A DNA stretch of 64,000 nucleotides from Clitopilus passeckerianus (Eukaryota; Basidiomycota; Agaricomycetes; Agaricales; Entolomataceae). Location: NCBI GenBank assembly GCA_944990035.1, contig CALYLX010000012.1, positions 34,362 to 98,361 on the forward strand, read 5' to 3'. Of this stretch, positions 11,053 to 21,284 are shown in pieces. Under the pieces are notes generated by a model that worked only from the letters and a program-made list of their open reading frames with translations, was not told the origin of the DNA and searched no databases. Position 1 is the stretch's first letter, and each line of letters begins with the position of its first letter. A program made the translations under genes and the position numbers.

Positions 11053-13740
11053 ATGACTGTTTGTAAAGGCTGCAGCTTTGACTTTGACCGCCTTGGGCCC
11101 CAGCACGCGCAATGTCTAAAATGTCAAGCACTTGTTGGGCTCTCGGAGACAGAGAAAGAGGCTATTAAGGTTAGTGTGCTTGTTCTGTGAGGAAATTGCA
11201 CTAAATGTCTGTTGCTAGGCGCAAAACCACTGCAAGGCATGTTCCCTTATATACCCCAATCTCATGTCTGCGGTCTGCAATGGGTGCTGTCAAATCTATG
11301 GTACGTGATAGTTCTTCCCAACAGTTTTCAACCTAACAGTACACTTGTAGCGGCAGCAGGAAAGATCCCTCCCTCTCTAAGGCTGGTACCCGAAGCGGTT
11401 GAGCAGTTGACTCATCTGCTTCGAGCCACTAGGGAGCTTCCTTCAGCCACTCAACTCAATGATTGTGTCTCTACTCATCAAAGCACCGCCTCTGAAACTC
11501 GACTCGTTGGTGGAGGGAAGCGCATCAACAGTGATACACCCACCACCACCCATCGCTTTGGCAAACCGGTCACGGCGCCATCTGCCACCCAGCAGATCTT
11601 GAACGAGAAACAAGCCTCTCGTGAAAAGGGCCCCAAGATTGTCGTCAATAGTGCACTATGGGTGATGAAAGCAGAAAAGGGTATTAATGTAATGTCTCGA
11701 GTTCGTACATGTTCTCCCGCTTGGGAAATCCAAACTAACTACATGTTCGCAGATTATGCAAACACAATCGAGAGCAACATTTTCAGATGACACGGCCACT
11801 TACGCAGCCGTTGGGCAGATGATCGAAGCTGTCAAAACATTTCATGAGCGAGATTTCCCGGATGCCGCCAGTATCAATAGGTGAGTAGGACTCATACTAT
11901 ATGACTGTCCCTACTAGTCATGCCAATTAGCTAATGATGAACGGTCCAACAGGCAAATGCTAACTTACTATGCTCCAAAGGACGGCAAGGAAACCAAGAA
12001 ACCAGACACAGACGCCATGCGACTCAAGAACCAGCTCATCACGGAAGGAACCATCCGCGAACTTTTCGAAGAGTACTGCACCCTTGACTATGTATCCAAG
12101 ACCGGGCGAGAGCGTCGTACTCTTGAACTGAGACTTGTTTGTGATGAAGAACAACTGGTACGCAGCACCTTGTTCTTATGCAGCCAATGTGATGTTTACA
12201 AACTCATTGCTTGCAGTACTACGGAGGCTCAGGACATCCTGCCTTGGATATGCACTCTACGGTCAAACCTCGTGACAGCCGGGTCCAAAGCACTGGCGCA
12301 AGCTCGGAACCCAGCTCTGGTTCTCTTGGTACCAAGCGAAAGGCCTCACAGTTGACTACCCCACAGACTTCAACCCGCCCTTCCGCACTGGTATCACATC
12401 AACGACGTTCGAGCGCCTGGCCACCCCGGCCCAAACAGTACTCCCGTGACGCCCCAATGCTCAAGGCTGTGTTCACCCGCACCACTGCAATCATGGACGG
12501 TGTCGAAGTTGTTTTCACCCCTTCCACTAAGCTGGAGACCATTGACATTTCCAACGACTGGCTACTGGGACAAAAGCTTGCGCATGAGAAGAAGGAGTAC
12601 CATACTACTGGGTTTATCGGCGAAGGCTCTGTAAAGATTGCCGTCTATGTACGTCAAACCAACCAATCACTTCTTGTCCATACTGACATTTTCAAATCCA
12701 GGCGCGCTTCAACGGAGAGGAATATGCACTTACACAAGCAAGTGATGACCTCATCGATGAATTAGAGAATCTCAAGCGCCTCAAAGCAGAATACGGGAAT
12801 TTGGTTCAAGGCGAGGCTTTTCGGGACTCGTTTGTAGAGTATGCCAAGGAAGTAGGGGTACCGATGCCACGTAAGAGCACAGATCCCCTCTTACTTCCGT
12901 TACTGATATAACACATTAGAATTCCGATTCAACCTGGAGGGTGCCATCTTGGGATCATTCGCAGATAGCACACCACCGTGCGGCCTTACCTTCAAGGACT
13001 TCATTGCTACTCGGCTTCTTCCCTGCAGCCCAATTGACAAGCCTATCGAGAAATTCACGGGAAATGAGGATGCGGGGCCGCCACCAGCAGACGGTGACAC
13101 CATGACGACAGCAATTCACGCCTTCATGCACTATGTCATCAGGATGTCCCGAGGTAACTATGTTCTCTGTGATCTTCAAGGTGAGAGTATATTCATCACC
13201 ATTGGCGATAAATCTCATTCTTTCGTAGGTATGCGGGACAAGAATGGTATCTTGCACCTTCTCGACCCTCAGCATCACTCGTACGTGCGACAAACATTGG
13301 TCAACGTCAACTCACCCCCTTGACAGGTCCGGTGGGAGGAAGGCCGATCAAATCTACTGGAACCAAGGTACAAAGGCAATCGACCGCTGCCTTGCTCATC
13401 ATCTCAAGGATTGTTCACGCAATCGCATCTGCAATGCTCTTGGTCTCGAGACCCTGATTGTAGACGGCAATGGTGATGACTCAGATGCGTACAGGGCCCC
13501 TTCCTTGTCTCCGGTTCGACCTGCACGCAAGAAATCTAAACCCTCGCTCAAGCCGGCTGCCTCCAAGCCAATCTCTGTTGGGTCCTCTGAGGATGACGAG
13601 CAGCCTGCCAACTTATCCCGTGGCCCTTTAAGAGTTGGTGCGTGAATTCTTCACTGGCACTACGCCAACAGCTCAACTGATGATCCTTTCTAGGATGGCC
13701 GTCAAAGGCATCAGCGCCAGCCCGGAAGAACAAAGCTTGA
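11053..13740 (+). CDS. Zinc-ribbon alpha-kinase (MHCK/EF2-kinase type)
   Basis: The model has eleven exons (11053-11169, 11219-11300, 11351-11688, 11753-11880, 11953-12157, 12217-12648, 12702-12870, 12920-13180, 13229-13280, 13327-13637, 13694-13740), giving 713 aa. The N-terminus has four CxxC knuckles in about 60 residues (CKGC, CLKC, CKAC, CNGC), a likely zinc-binding or interaction module. An atypical alpha-kinase domain covers about residues 370-640. It has a glycine-rich loop (GFIGEGSVKIAVY), FKDFIATRLLPC, PIEKFTGNEDAGPP, the catalytic-loop DLQG, LLDPQHHS and the C-terminal zinc motif HLKDCSRNRICNALGL. A basic tail follows. Such kinases phosphorylate Ser/Thr and are expanded in Agaricomycetes, with mostly unknown substrates. 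All key motifs look intact. It lies tail to tail with the integrase-like gene. Confidence 0.9.
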
Positions 13741-13802
13741 ATAGTTAAGACTATGATAGCGTAGATGTGTAATAGTATTATAGCAACATATCTATTGATT
13801 TT

Positions 13803-15428
13803 TTACATCTTTGCATGCATAGCCTTAAATACGGTCCAGACATTCTGAAAAGTAAGTTTCTGAATGCCAAGAGAATCATAAACATTTTGAGCCTTGGTAG
13901 CATACTCTTCGGTAGAGAACGAGATGAGAGATGAGTCACCCTCTAGTTGCAGACCCTGCAGCTCACGTAGCACCGGAGTGGCCTCAGGAGGAATAGCAAT
14001 TAGGCAATTGCGGCCATTCCAAGCGGCAGGATCGCGGAATGCATCATTTCTTGACATTCCTGATGGACCTGGTTTGTTAATCTGCTTTCGCATCTTGGCA
14101 GAATTGCGCCGGGCTACAAAGTTGTCAAGGGACTCCTGGATAAGCTTGGACCAGAGCCACTGAACAAGCTCACTGTTGGTTGAGCATCAATCTACGAAGT
14201 GTGATTCATTTAGAAGACAAAGTATTTACAATTGAACTGGATCCTGATCATTATAAACACCCTCTTCCCTAGATTCAAATGCCTGGACTGCTGTATCACC
14301 TACATCAGCTCGAAGGGATTTCCACGAGCGTTCAATGGAAATGTTATGTACGCTCCTCAGATAGCGGTGGGGAGGCAGCTCGTTAGCATCGATCTCAGGT
14401 GCAAAAATCTCCCTACGCAGTATCTATCAGTCGTGACTCGTTGTCATGTTTGAAAGCCAGTAAACTCACCTCAGTGTCTTCATGATCCCAAAGGCTCGAG
14501 TTGTCTCTGACCCTTTATCCGTCAATAGCTGCAATGGCATTCCTGGGTGTAGATTGATAACTGACTCAAAAGCTCTAGAACAGGATGATTGACATACCAC
14601 CGGTCTGGATGATCAATTCCAGGAGCAGAAAGGCAATTGTGTGGCCCCGCCTGTTGCTTGGAACCGTCCATAGACCAAGCCATTTACCAGTTGCGTCGTC
14701 AACCACACCCCATATGGGGAAGCCAATCCGGTAGAGTTTATCATGCCCGTCGGCACTCCAAGCCTCATGAATTCCAATTGGATGCTTGTCGGACCGTGGA
14801 ATGCGCCGAGCAGTTGGGGCTCTCAGCGCAAACCCCTCTGGTGCGTGGGTACGCATGACCTTGTGGACGAAATCACTAGTGCGATAATCAAATTGTTGAG
14901 CAGTGATAGGCGCATTAAGGCAAACGTACCGAGGAAGATGGACGCCTTCACCGAAGGCAAGATTGTGCCAAATGGTCTTGATTCCAGCCCGACCGGCCAC
15001 GTCTTGAGCCATCTGGTTAAGAACCAGTTGTTCGGCCGCCAATGGGTCCATTCGCTTGATAGTCACGGAACTGCTGGTTAATCCTAGCTCCCTGCGTCGA
15101 TTCTTCACGGTGGATGCGCTAAAGTGACATATAAATCATAATGAGTCGTGTGTAGGATCGCTCGTGAATTGTACCCACCTCATCTTGATTCCGTGCTCGG
15201 TCTCTAGCAACCCTGCAATGTTCTCGTTGCTCTCTTTCCCTTCTGCATGATAACCCCTCAGAATAGCGGCAAAGGCTGGGTCCTTTGCAGAAGCTGTCCA
15301 AAATGTAGTACGGAGGGTAAGAGACTGACAATGTAATTCTGTACGCGCTTAAAGAACTTACGGAGCGCGTTCTCGCCACTGTACTGGTTCTTCCCTTTGG
15401 GGTTGCGGTTGTGAGAGGATTCAGACAT
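13803..15428 (-). CDS. DDE integrase-core (rve-like) protein, intact
   Basis: Six exons on the minus strand (15362-15428, 15179-15293, 14598-15118, 14470-14542, 14230-14412, 13803-14172) give 1329 nt and 442 aa with no stop. An N-terminal helix-turn-helix-like part (about residues 32-70, ending STVKNRRRELGL) is followed by an integrase-type fold with three acidic residues in order. These are the Asp of WSADGHDKL, the Asp of LLTDKGSET and the Glu of VHNISIERSW, with 42 residues between the last two. PIWGVVDDATGKWLGLW is typical of an agaricomycete family of integrase-core proteins. It is either the transposase of a low-copy element or a domesticated one. Five spliceosomal introns and an open frame argue for recent selection. 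Intron 1 uses the acceptor TTTTGGACAG, since the earlier TTGTCAG would break the frame. Confidence 0.85.
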
Positions 15429-16500
15429 ACGAGGAGTAATGCAAGTAGATATAGAAGCTGTGTGTGAAAGCCCGAGAGAGGGAGGGAGTCGAGTGGGTTT
15501 GCTGCTAGCCTGCTGCTGATCCCGCTCTACACAAATGAAAGGCTTTTATACAGAAGACCCATATGATTTCTGCCGATGTTTCTCAGAGATTCGCCACTCA
15601 TATGTCCTTGCAAACCGCTCACGAGTGTGATCATTGTCAAGGCCAACCATGAATGCACATGCTCGCTCTGAGGCAACCTTATTATTCCGACTCATTTTGC
15701 AATAGATAAATTCACGAGATACTAGTTGCCTCCACAGAAGTGTGACGAGTCGGAGTAATTCTTCTGAACACCTTGTCATGCTGCCTCATGCACTGGCTTA
15801 TGGGGCTCGGTTAGAGAGATTCATATCCATAATTATTCTAAATTTCAAACCACTGCGCATAGTTTCATTTTGTTGCACATTTTTAGACAGGCCCAAGCTC
15901 ACAAATGAGTCATATTGTTGATCATGGGTTAACTCCAGGATAGCCCACGGAATTTCCGTGTGGAGACACAATGGATCTCTTATACTGTTATCAAATCTCA
16001 TCAGCAGGGCGCGTCACTTGAACTAGAAACCACCTAGGAAAGCATTGGTTGACTGAATGGGCAGACAACTTCCTTTGGCATATACAGGAGCTATGAGAAT
16101 GGCTCAAGCCTTTAGTAGAGTCTCATTCCCGCACATTGGAACTCTCATTTCATGTACGCCGGGCCAAATGCAGTGGCGCAAAGAAACTTTTGTCAGCGGC
16201 AAATATTCGGACCCCACCGCGGACGCGTACCGTGTTATTTGGACTTGTTAAATCTCCAAGGCCTAAGTATGATCACGAACCCGGCGATAGCCTCGGGCAT
16301 GGCCAGGGCATGCGAGATCCTGGCAGCACTCCCCAAGCTTCAGTTTCTGCTCTTGCGAGTCTCCGGTAGCAGGCTAAAGTATGAATAAAATCAAGCATAA
16401 AATTCAAAGTATGAGAGTGACAATGCACGGTACACACTCCCACACACCATGAATCATGTATATGTCTTCACACCTTCCGAACACAGGCATTCCTCAACAT
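15429..16500. other. Intergenic, integrase gene promoter side
   Basis: No gene is recognised. The minus-strand frames at 15546-15779 and 15798-16001 and the overlapping plus-strand frames at 16057-16388 are short and match nothing I know. The tract must contain the integrase-like gene's promoter just above 15428. Confidence 0.4.
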
Positions 16501-16524
16501 TCCCATCAGCGCGTGGTGGGAATT
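16501..16524. repeat. Imperfect palindrome with the AATTCCCACC word (inverted)
   Basis: TCCCATCAGCGCG is followed by TGGTGGGAATT. The GGTGGGAATT part (16515-16524) is the reverse complement of the word at 10437-10446, and it lies 103 bp inward of the right-hand 28-bp repeat. Confidence 0.5.
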
Positions 16525-16627
16525 ATTCTAATAAACATCGTATATTCAAAGGTTTCCTGTCACGGAGTGCCAGGAGACCCGATGTTAGTGAGTTCCCATC
16601 ACTCCCATACTTCCCATCAGTGGAAAC

Positions 16628-16655
16628 AGACCATTGTCCCAGTCGGCGACCATAC
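16628..16655 (-). repeat. 28-bp repeat, right copy (inverted)
   Basis: Exact reverse complement of 10281-10308, reading AGACCATTGTCCCAG at its left end on the plus strand. Together the copies enclose the alpha-kinase and integrase-like genes. Confidence 0.85.
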
Positions 16656-18170
16656 CCCTGACTACGAATACCACCTCCAGGAGAATCAAGGCCCAGGTAA
16701 CCAATTCGGCATAAGGTTGGCACCATGGAACGCGAGCCTGCCCACGCTTGTCTTCCAACAGGCTCAGTACGCTTCTCGAGCAGGGACCCAGGAAAGGCTC
16801 GGGGAATAATGCACCGAAAGATGTCAGCATGGTGAGGTCATCCAGATTGCGACTCTGATCCCCTCGCTATGTTCGCCCCTTCGGCGAAACTTTGCGGATG
16901 AAGATCTTGGCTACTCAGAGGTCTCCCGAAAGACCCGGAAAGGTACCTGGAGGTATCTCGCAAGATAAATACCATCCACAGGTGCAACAGAGTTGCCCAG
17001 AAAACAGTTGCTCTACGCTTGTGGTGCCGTAGCCAGGTGTGTTACGGTATCTTTCGCGGTAACCTTGAGGTTAACAAGGAGATCGACGATGGCAACACGG
17101 TAGCGATCATGCAGCACACAATTCAGAGGTGCGGGCACAATATAGAAGGAATCAAAGACAGCCACCAAGACTATTATTAGGTGTGATCTGCTCGGCCTTT
17201 ATTTAGAAAAGAGTGCTTTCGCCGGGAAAGACCACGCATATCCATCTGGGGTGGGCGGTCACGATAAGTGAACAAGGTGGCAGTTAGTCTGTGCTTTGTA
17301 CCAGTCTGTCAGAGTCGATCGTCTCTGATCCTTCTGTGTCCATCTTGATCCTTGCGAGATCTGGTACTCTGTGAAGGTATCCATCGCCTGTAATGATCCT
17401 TACAAGTCACCTGTAAAGAACATCAGAGAGGCGCAAATGGAACCGTTAACCGTATCCTTGATCAGGGGGCTACAGAATATCCTGTCAGACAATTTACCCT
17501 AAGTTAACGAGGGTGCGGAATTTGAGAGATAGTTGCATTAGCTCTGTGTAGAACGCAGGTAGCAACCTTGACCTTGGCAAAAGCAGCGATCCACCCTGTT
17601 CCGGCGCGCCCGTTTCTGTGTTACTTAGAGCTTTTGAACCAACAAGGGTAGGCGGGGGTTTTTGACGGTCTGTGATTCTGGGTATTGTCGGTGTTGTGGC
17701 GCAAATCTCCAAAACAATTCGGCATCTCCCTGCAAATAACAGAGTCCGTGGTGTTCTGGAGGCCTACAATGATTTAATAGGCTGGAGGTCTTCGCTCCAC
17801 ATAAATTACTTCCGGGTTGAATACCAACTTCTGGGCTCCCCACAGAACGCTTGAATGCAAGATAACTCCGCCGACCGCCACCGACCCGATCTTGTGGGTA
17901 GCCTTTCGTGTTTAATCTGAGATAGATCAGTTCTCTAACCAATGAAACATACAGAGCGTGCGTATATCTACTGAGAGAGCGGTTCCATGCCTAGTGCTCA
18001 TTCAAGTTGTCATGACCGAGTCCAAACAAGGCAACGACCGAAAGTAGTTGTTTGCACGTGTTTGCCATAATAGCATTGAGTCCGTTGCGGGACTTTGTTG
18101 CAGCACGTTACAGTTTGTTTGAACTGAGCAGTTCCTTCCATTCCTTTTCCCATTCATACAACTTCATGTC
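16656..18170. other. Intergenic, island edge and ERF4 upstream region
   Basis: No gene is seen. There is a short hairpin TTCGCC/GGCGAA near 16871-16887. The last 200 bp before 18171 should hold the ERF4 promoter. No clear TATA box is present. Confidence 0.45.
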
Positions 18171-19558
18171 ATGACGACGGAACGGCGGAAATCACAGCTC
18201 GGCTCGCTCGAGTTCGAGAATTCAAAGCAGGGCTCGGTCCTTGATATACCTGGAATGTCGTCTTCCGAGACTGAGCCACACCTGCCAGGTTCAGAAAACG
18301 TGCTTCACATAACTGGGACAGTCGACAAACATTCAAATTCGGGTGAAGATAATGTGGATGCGCAGGAGGAGGATCCACGGTGGAGGACGAAGGGTGAATC
18401 CATCGACCATGGCATCTCGGTCGCAGGCCAGGGCTCGTCTTTTCAAGACCTATATGCTCAGGATACGACGACCAGCACAGTCTACAACGTGACCAAAGGC
18501 CACCTAGACGACGAAGAGGGATTCTCGGACCCGCTCAGATCAAGCCAGGTGCCTGCTCTTCCGGAAACGAATGGCATGAAGGTGGCAGTCGGAGGGGAGG
18601 CGTTGTTACCGGATAGTGACGAGCAACACCTTTCTGGAGACAAGAAAGTTTCGCCAATAGCAAGCAAACGTACTTCTCATCTCCAGCTCAACCTCAAGCC
18701 ACCGTCACCTCAGCCCTGGGACCTTGTGGACCCGCCCGAAAGACCAGGTTCTCCGAACGTTCACAAGTTCTCTTCTCAGCAGGATGGAACGTAAGTTGTC
18801 TTTCTAGCACTGCTTTGAAGTGGTGACTGACCGTAACTATATTCTAGTAATACCCGCCCTTTGATACCCAAATCTTCTTACTACTATGGACCTCCTCCTT
18901 CAGACTCGGCATTCGGCACACCTCCGGTTGGTCAGATAGGTGTGCATCACCCCCGGGAAATCATACGCGTCGAGCGTGATTACAGCGGAGGCGAGCTAAT
19001 TCAGTTCGCTCCGGTTTACCCCCTTGAACTGGAAGGTCGAGTGAGTACGATTCCTGATTGTTTCTACCACAGCTATTGACGACGCTTTTTGGGATGTAGC
19101 TAACGCCGACCCAGTTTCTGGAATCTATCAATGCGATCAATGAGCTACTCATCTCCGCTCATAGCCTTAGAAGATCAGCTATAGATAGCGTCTTGGCCAT
19201 ATTCACGCTGCAGCTTTCGCGGCTTTTCCTCGCTACTCATTATGATAAGGTACGTGTAGCTTCTGATTTCGGGAGAATCAAGTGCTAAGGATAGGCATCC
19301 TAGGAAATGGAACGTCTGCGGCAACTCATCGAGAGTCTGAACGTGGAGGTTTATAACCCGGTTGGACTGAATATCCTATGGCCGCGGAAGGTGGCATTCC
19401 TCTTTGTAAGTTCTGCCTCGTTCTGTGCTTCTGTTCCGCACGCACTGACAAAGCGGTTCTTTCGCAATTGTATAGCTGGAGATTGAGTACTACGTGAGTT
19501 GCTTGGCTTTCTAAACATGCACGTGTGTGCTCACACCTTTATCTGTTCCCCATAGTGA
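18171..19558 (+). CDS. ERF4: Erf4/GOLGA7-type subunit of Ras protein palmitoyltransferase
   Basis: Exons are 18171-18790, 18848-19040, 19100-19249, 19304-19405, 19476-19493 and a last exon whose coding part is only TGA (19556-19558), giving 361 aa. The first ~220 residues are acidic and disordered. The Erf4 domain follows: IRVERDYSGGELIQFAP, YPLELEGRLTPTQFLESIN, LSRLFLATHYDKEMERL, VYNPVGLNILWPRKVAFLF and the end LEIEYY. Erf4 partners the DHHC enzyme Erf2 at the ER/Golgi to palmitoylate Ras-like proteins. For intron 2, the acceptor at 19098-19099 keeps LTPTQ, which the family conserves. The one at 19113-19114 would drop five residues. If the last intron is retained, the protein ends six residues later at 19514. 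Confidence 0.92.
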
Positions 19559-21284
19559 TCGCTGATGTTGAGACGATCTTGTGATCTGTCTCTATGACGG
19601 TTGTCGGATCGAACCACCGTAGGACTCGCTCCCGTCGGCCCAAGCAGACTCTTTGCCTTCGACTATGATTTTGTACGGCTGGCATCAGCCCGCTGAGGGT
19701 AGAACTTGGCGAGGACGTGGGCTGGTTGGCATCCCCCTAGATGCCTGTCATCTGTCCGGCCCCTGAGGGGGTTGATGCTAATCACATTATGGAGGTTGAA
19801 GGACGCTCCTTTTCGCGCTGTACAGTCCTTCTTTGTCGATTTACGAGCTGAAGGGGCAGGGGGGGTCTTGCATTATGTATTTAGAGGGACAAGATTATTT
19901 GTTGTACGTATTCTATCACTTAAACAACAATAATAATGGATACACCAAGTTTTAACACGTTGCGCTGGGGTTTGTTGGCCCTGAGGAAACGCAAGGATTG
20001 ACCATACGGGTGCATCTCCAAGAAATGATAATGTTGGCTGATAGGTATCTTCAAAGATGGCTCGCGTCTTCAGTACGGTGCCTATCCCTCTCAAACCCTC
20101 ATTGACCAGGAGCCAGCCCTCAAAGAACCGAAACAAAATGAAATTCGCGTCGCAAACAGATAGTCCGTGTCGGACCGCAAGGCGATTTACCTCGAAGAAA
20201 AAGACTTCGAAATGATGTCGTTTTTACAGTGACCGTCGAAGATTTGCTCTCGGGCGGGTGTAAAACAATATATATGGAGGAGGTCCAGCACCCGGCGTAG
20301 CTTCTAGTGTTATAGCCGGAAGATGCCAGTTGATTCTGAGTCTGAATTGAAACAAGAAAAACGGTGTTTATTTCCGTGGTTTGAGGTATTTGGGGTTGGC
20401 TCGATTCAGCCCCAAGAGGGGCGTATTGACTGACCTCAATACATTCCGACTGCGCGTCAGGAATTGGCTCATAGCTGGCCCGATGGATGGGCGGGTATCC
20501 ACAAGTCATGCAGTTTATGGTTGCCCAGTATCGTCATGGTATATGTTTCGATGTTATCAGATAGCAAGGAAACCACTATATCTATGTCGAGACCAGAGCG
20601 GGGAAAGAGACGGTCAGGGAAGGCAATCAATTGGAATTTAAATCAAATCAATCGTAAAAGTGCTTAGCTAATGAACGGCAGCGTAGCCTGAGTGGCCCTG
20701 ACATCCGGCGGCTGGAGTAGACAGCCTGAGAGGCCTCGGTACAGACGAACGTATTGCAGTGCATAGAGAAAAAGAGAAAGTTAAAAAGGATCGATAGCCG
20801 TTATGCCCTTGTCTTCTGGTACTTGCGGGCATAAATGGGAATCATTCCTGATACTTCCAGCGCTTTTCTGGGTGGCGAAAAGGGCACGTTTTGTTGACAA
20901 AAATCATGAATTTGAGGACGAGTCATTGCGCTAAGCCAGTCGGATCCGCACTCTGTATTAAATTCGGCAAACATACGTGTGCCTTCAGCCGGTTGCTCAG
21001 CCGGAGTTTCAAAGAATAGATAATTAATTATTTTACTGGTAGAGGCGTGACCTTAACTATAGATTTGTAATATCATTGGACTCGCGGTGAGACTGGACTG
21101 GCTGCAATCTATCTCTTACTCTTAACCATCAACGTCGAGTCCTTTCCTCCAAGCAGCGGCCACTTCGTTCTTTGGAGGAATATCGTTAAACGTTTCTCGC
21201 CGTTGCTGACTCAAATCTCCTGAAATTTTACCGTTGGGGCCGCTCAAATCAGGTTATTATTCATCAAGAAATAAATTCATACCA
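19559..21284. other. Intergenic between ERF4 and YAP1
   Basis: No gene is seen in 1.7 kb. An imperfect hairpin (GCATCCCCCT against AGGGGGTTGATGC) at about 19727-19775 follows ERF4 and might mark 3'-end structure. A 129-aa minus-strand frame at 20120-20509 has no recognisable features. YAP1 probably has a long leader upstream of 21285. Confidence 0.45.

Larger units (their letters stand above)
10281..16655. mobile_element. Candidate inverted-repeat-bounded unit carrying an alpha-kinase and a DDE-integrase gene
   Basis: The 6.4 kb between the two inverted 28-bp words holds one gene for a DDE/rve enzyme and one for an alpha-kinase, tail to tail 62 bp apart. On both sides a second word, AATTCCCACC, lies inward of the 28-mer at a similar distance (10437 on the left, 16515-16524 inverted on the right), so the two ends look alike in order and orientation. 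I could not find target-site duplications or longer terminal repeats. It may be a transposon, the scar of one, or two old short-element insertions flanking ordinary genes. Confidence 0.3.

Noticed and set aside
15546..15779. Minus-strand frame of 77 codons next to the integrase-like gene, possibly a degenerate second copy
   Set aside because: A loose resemblance to the integrase C-terminal part did not hold when compared residue by residue.
19600..19625. Possible tRNA B-box (GGTTCGATCC on the minus strand)
   Set aside because: The flanks do not form a T-arm and no A-box or cloverleaf can be drawn.
20120..20509. 129-codon minus-strand frame
   Set aside because: No family, no plausible introns and odd composition. 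It looks like chance.
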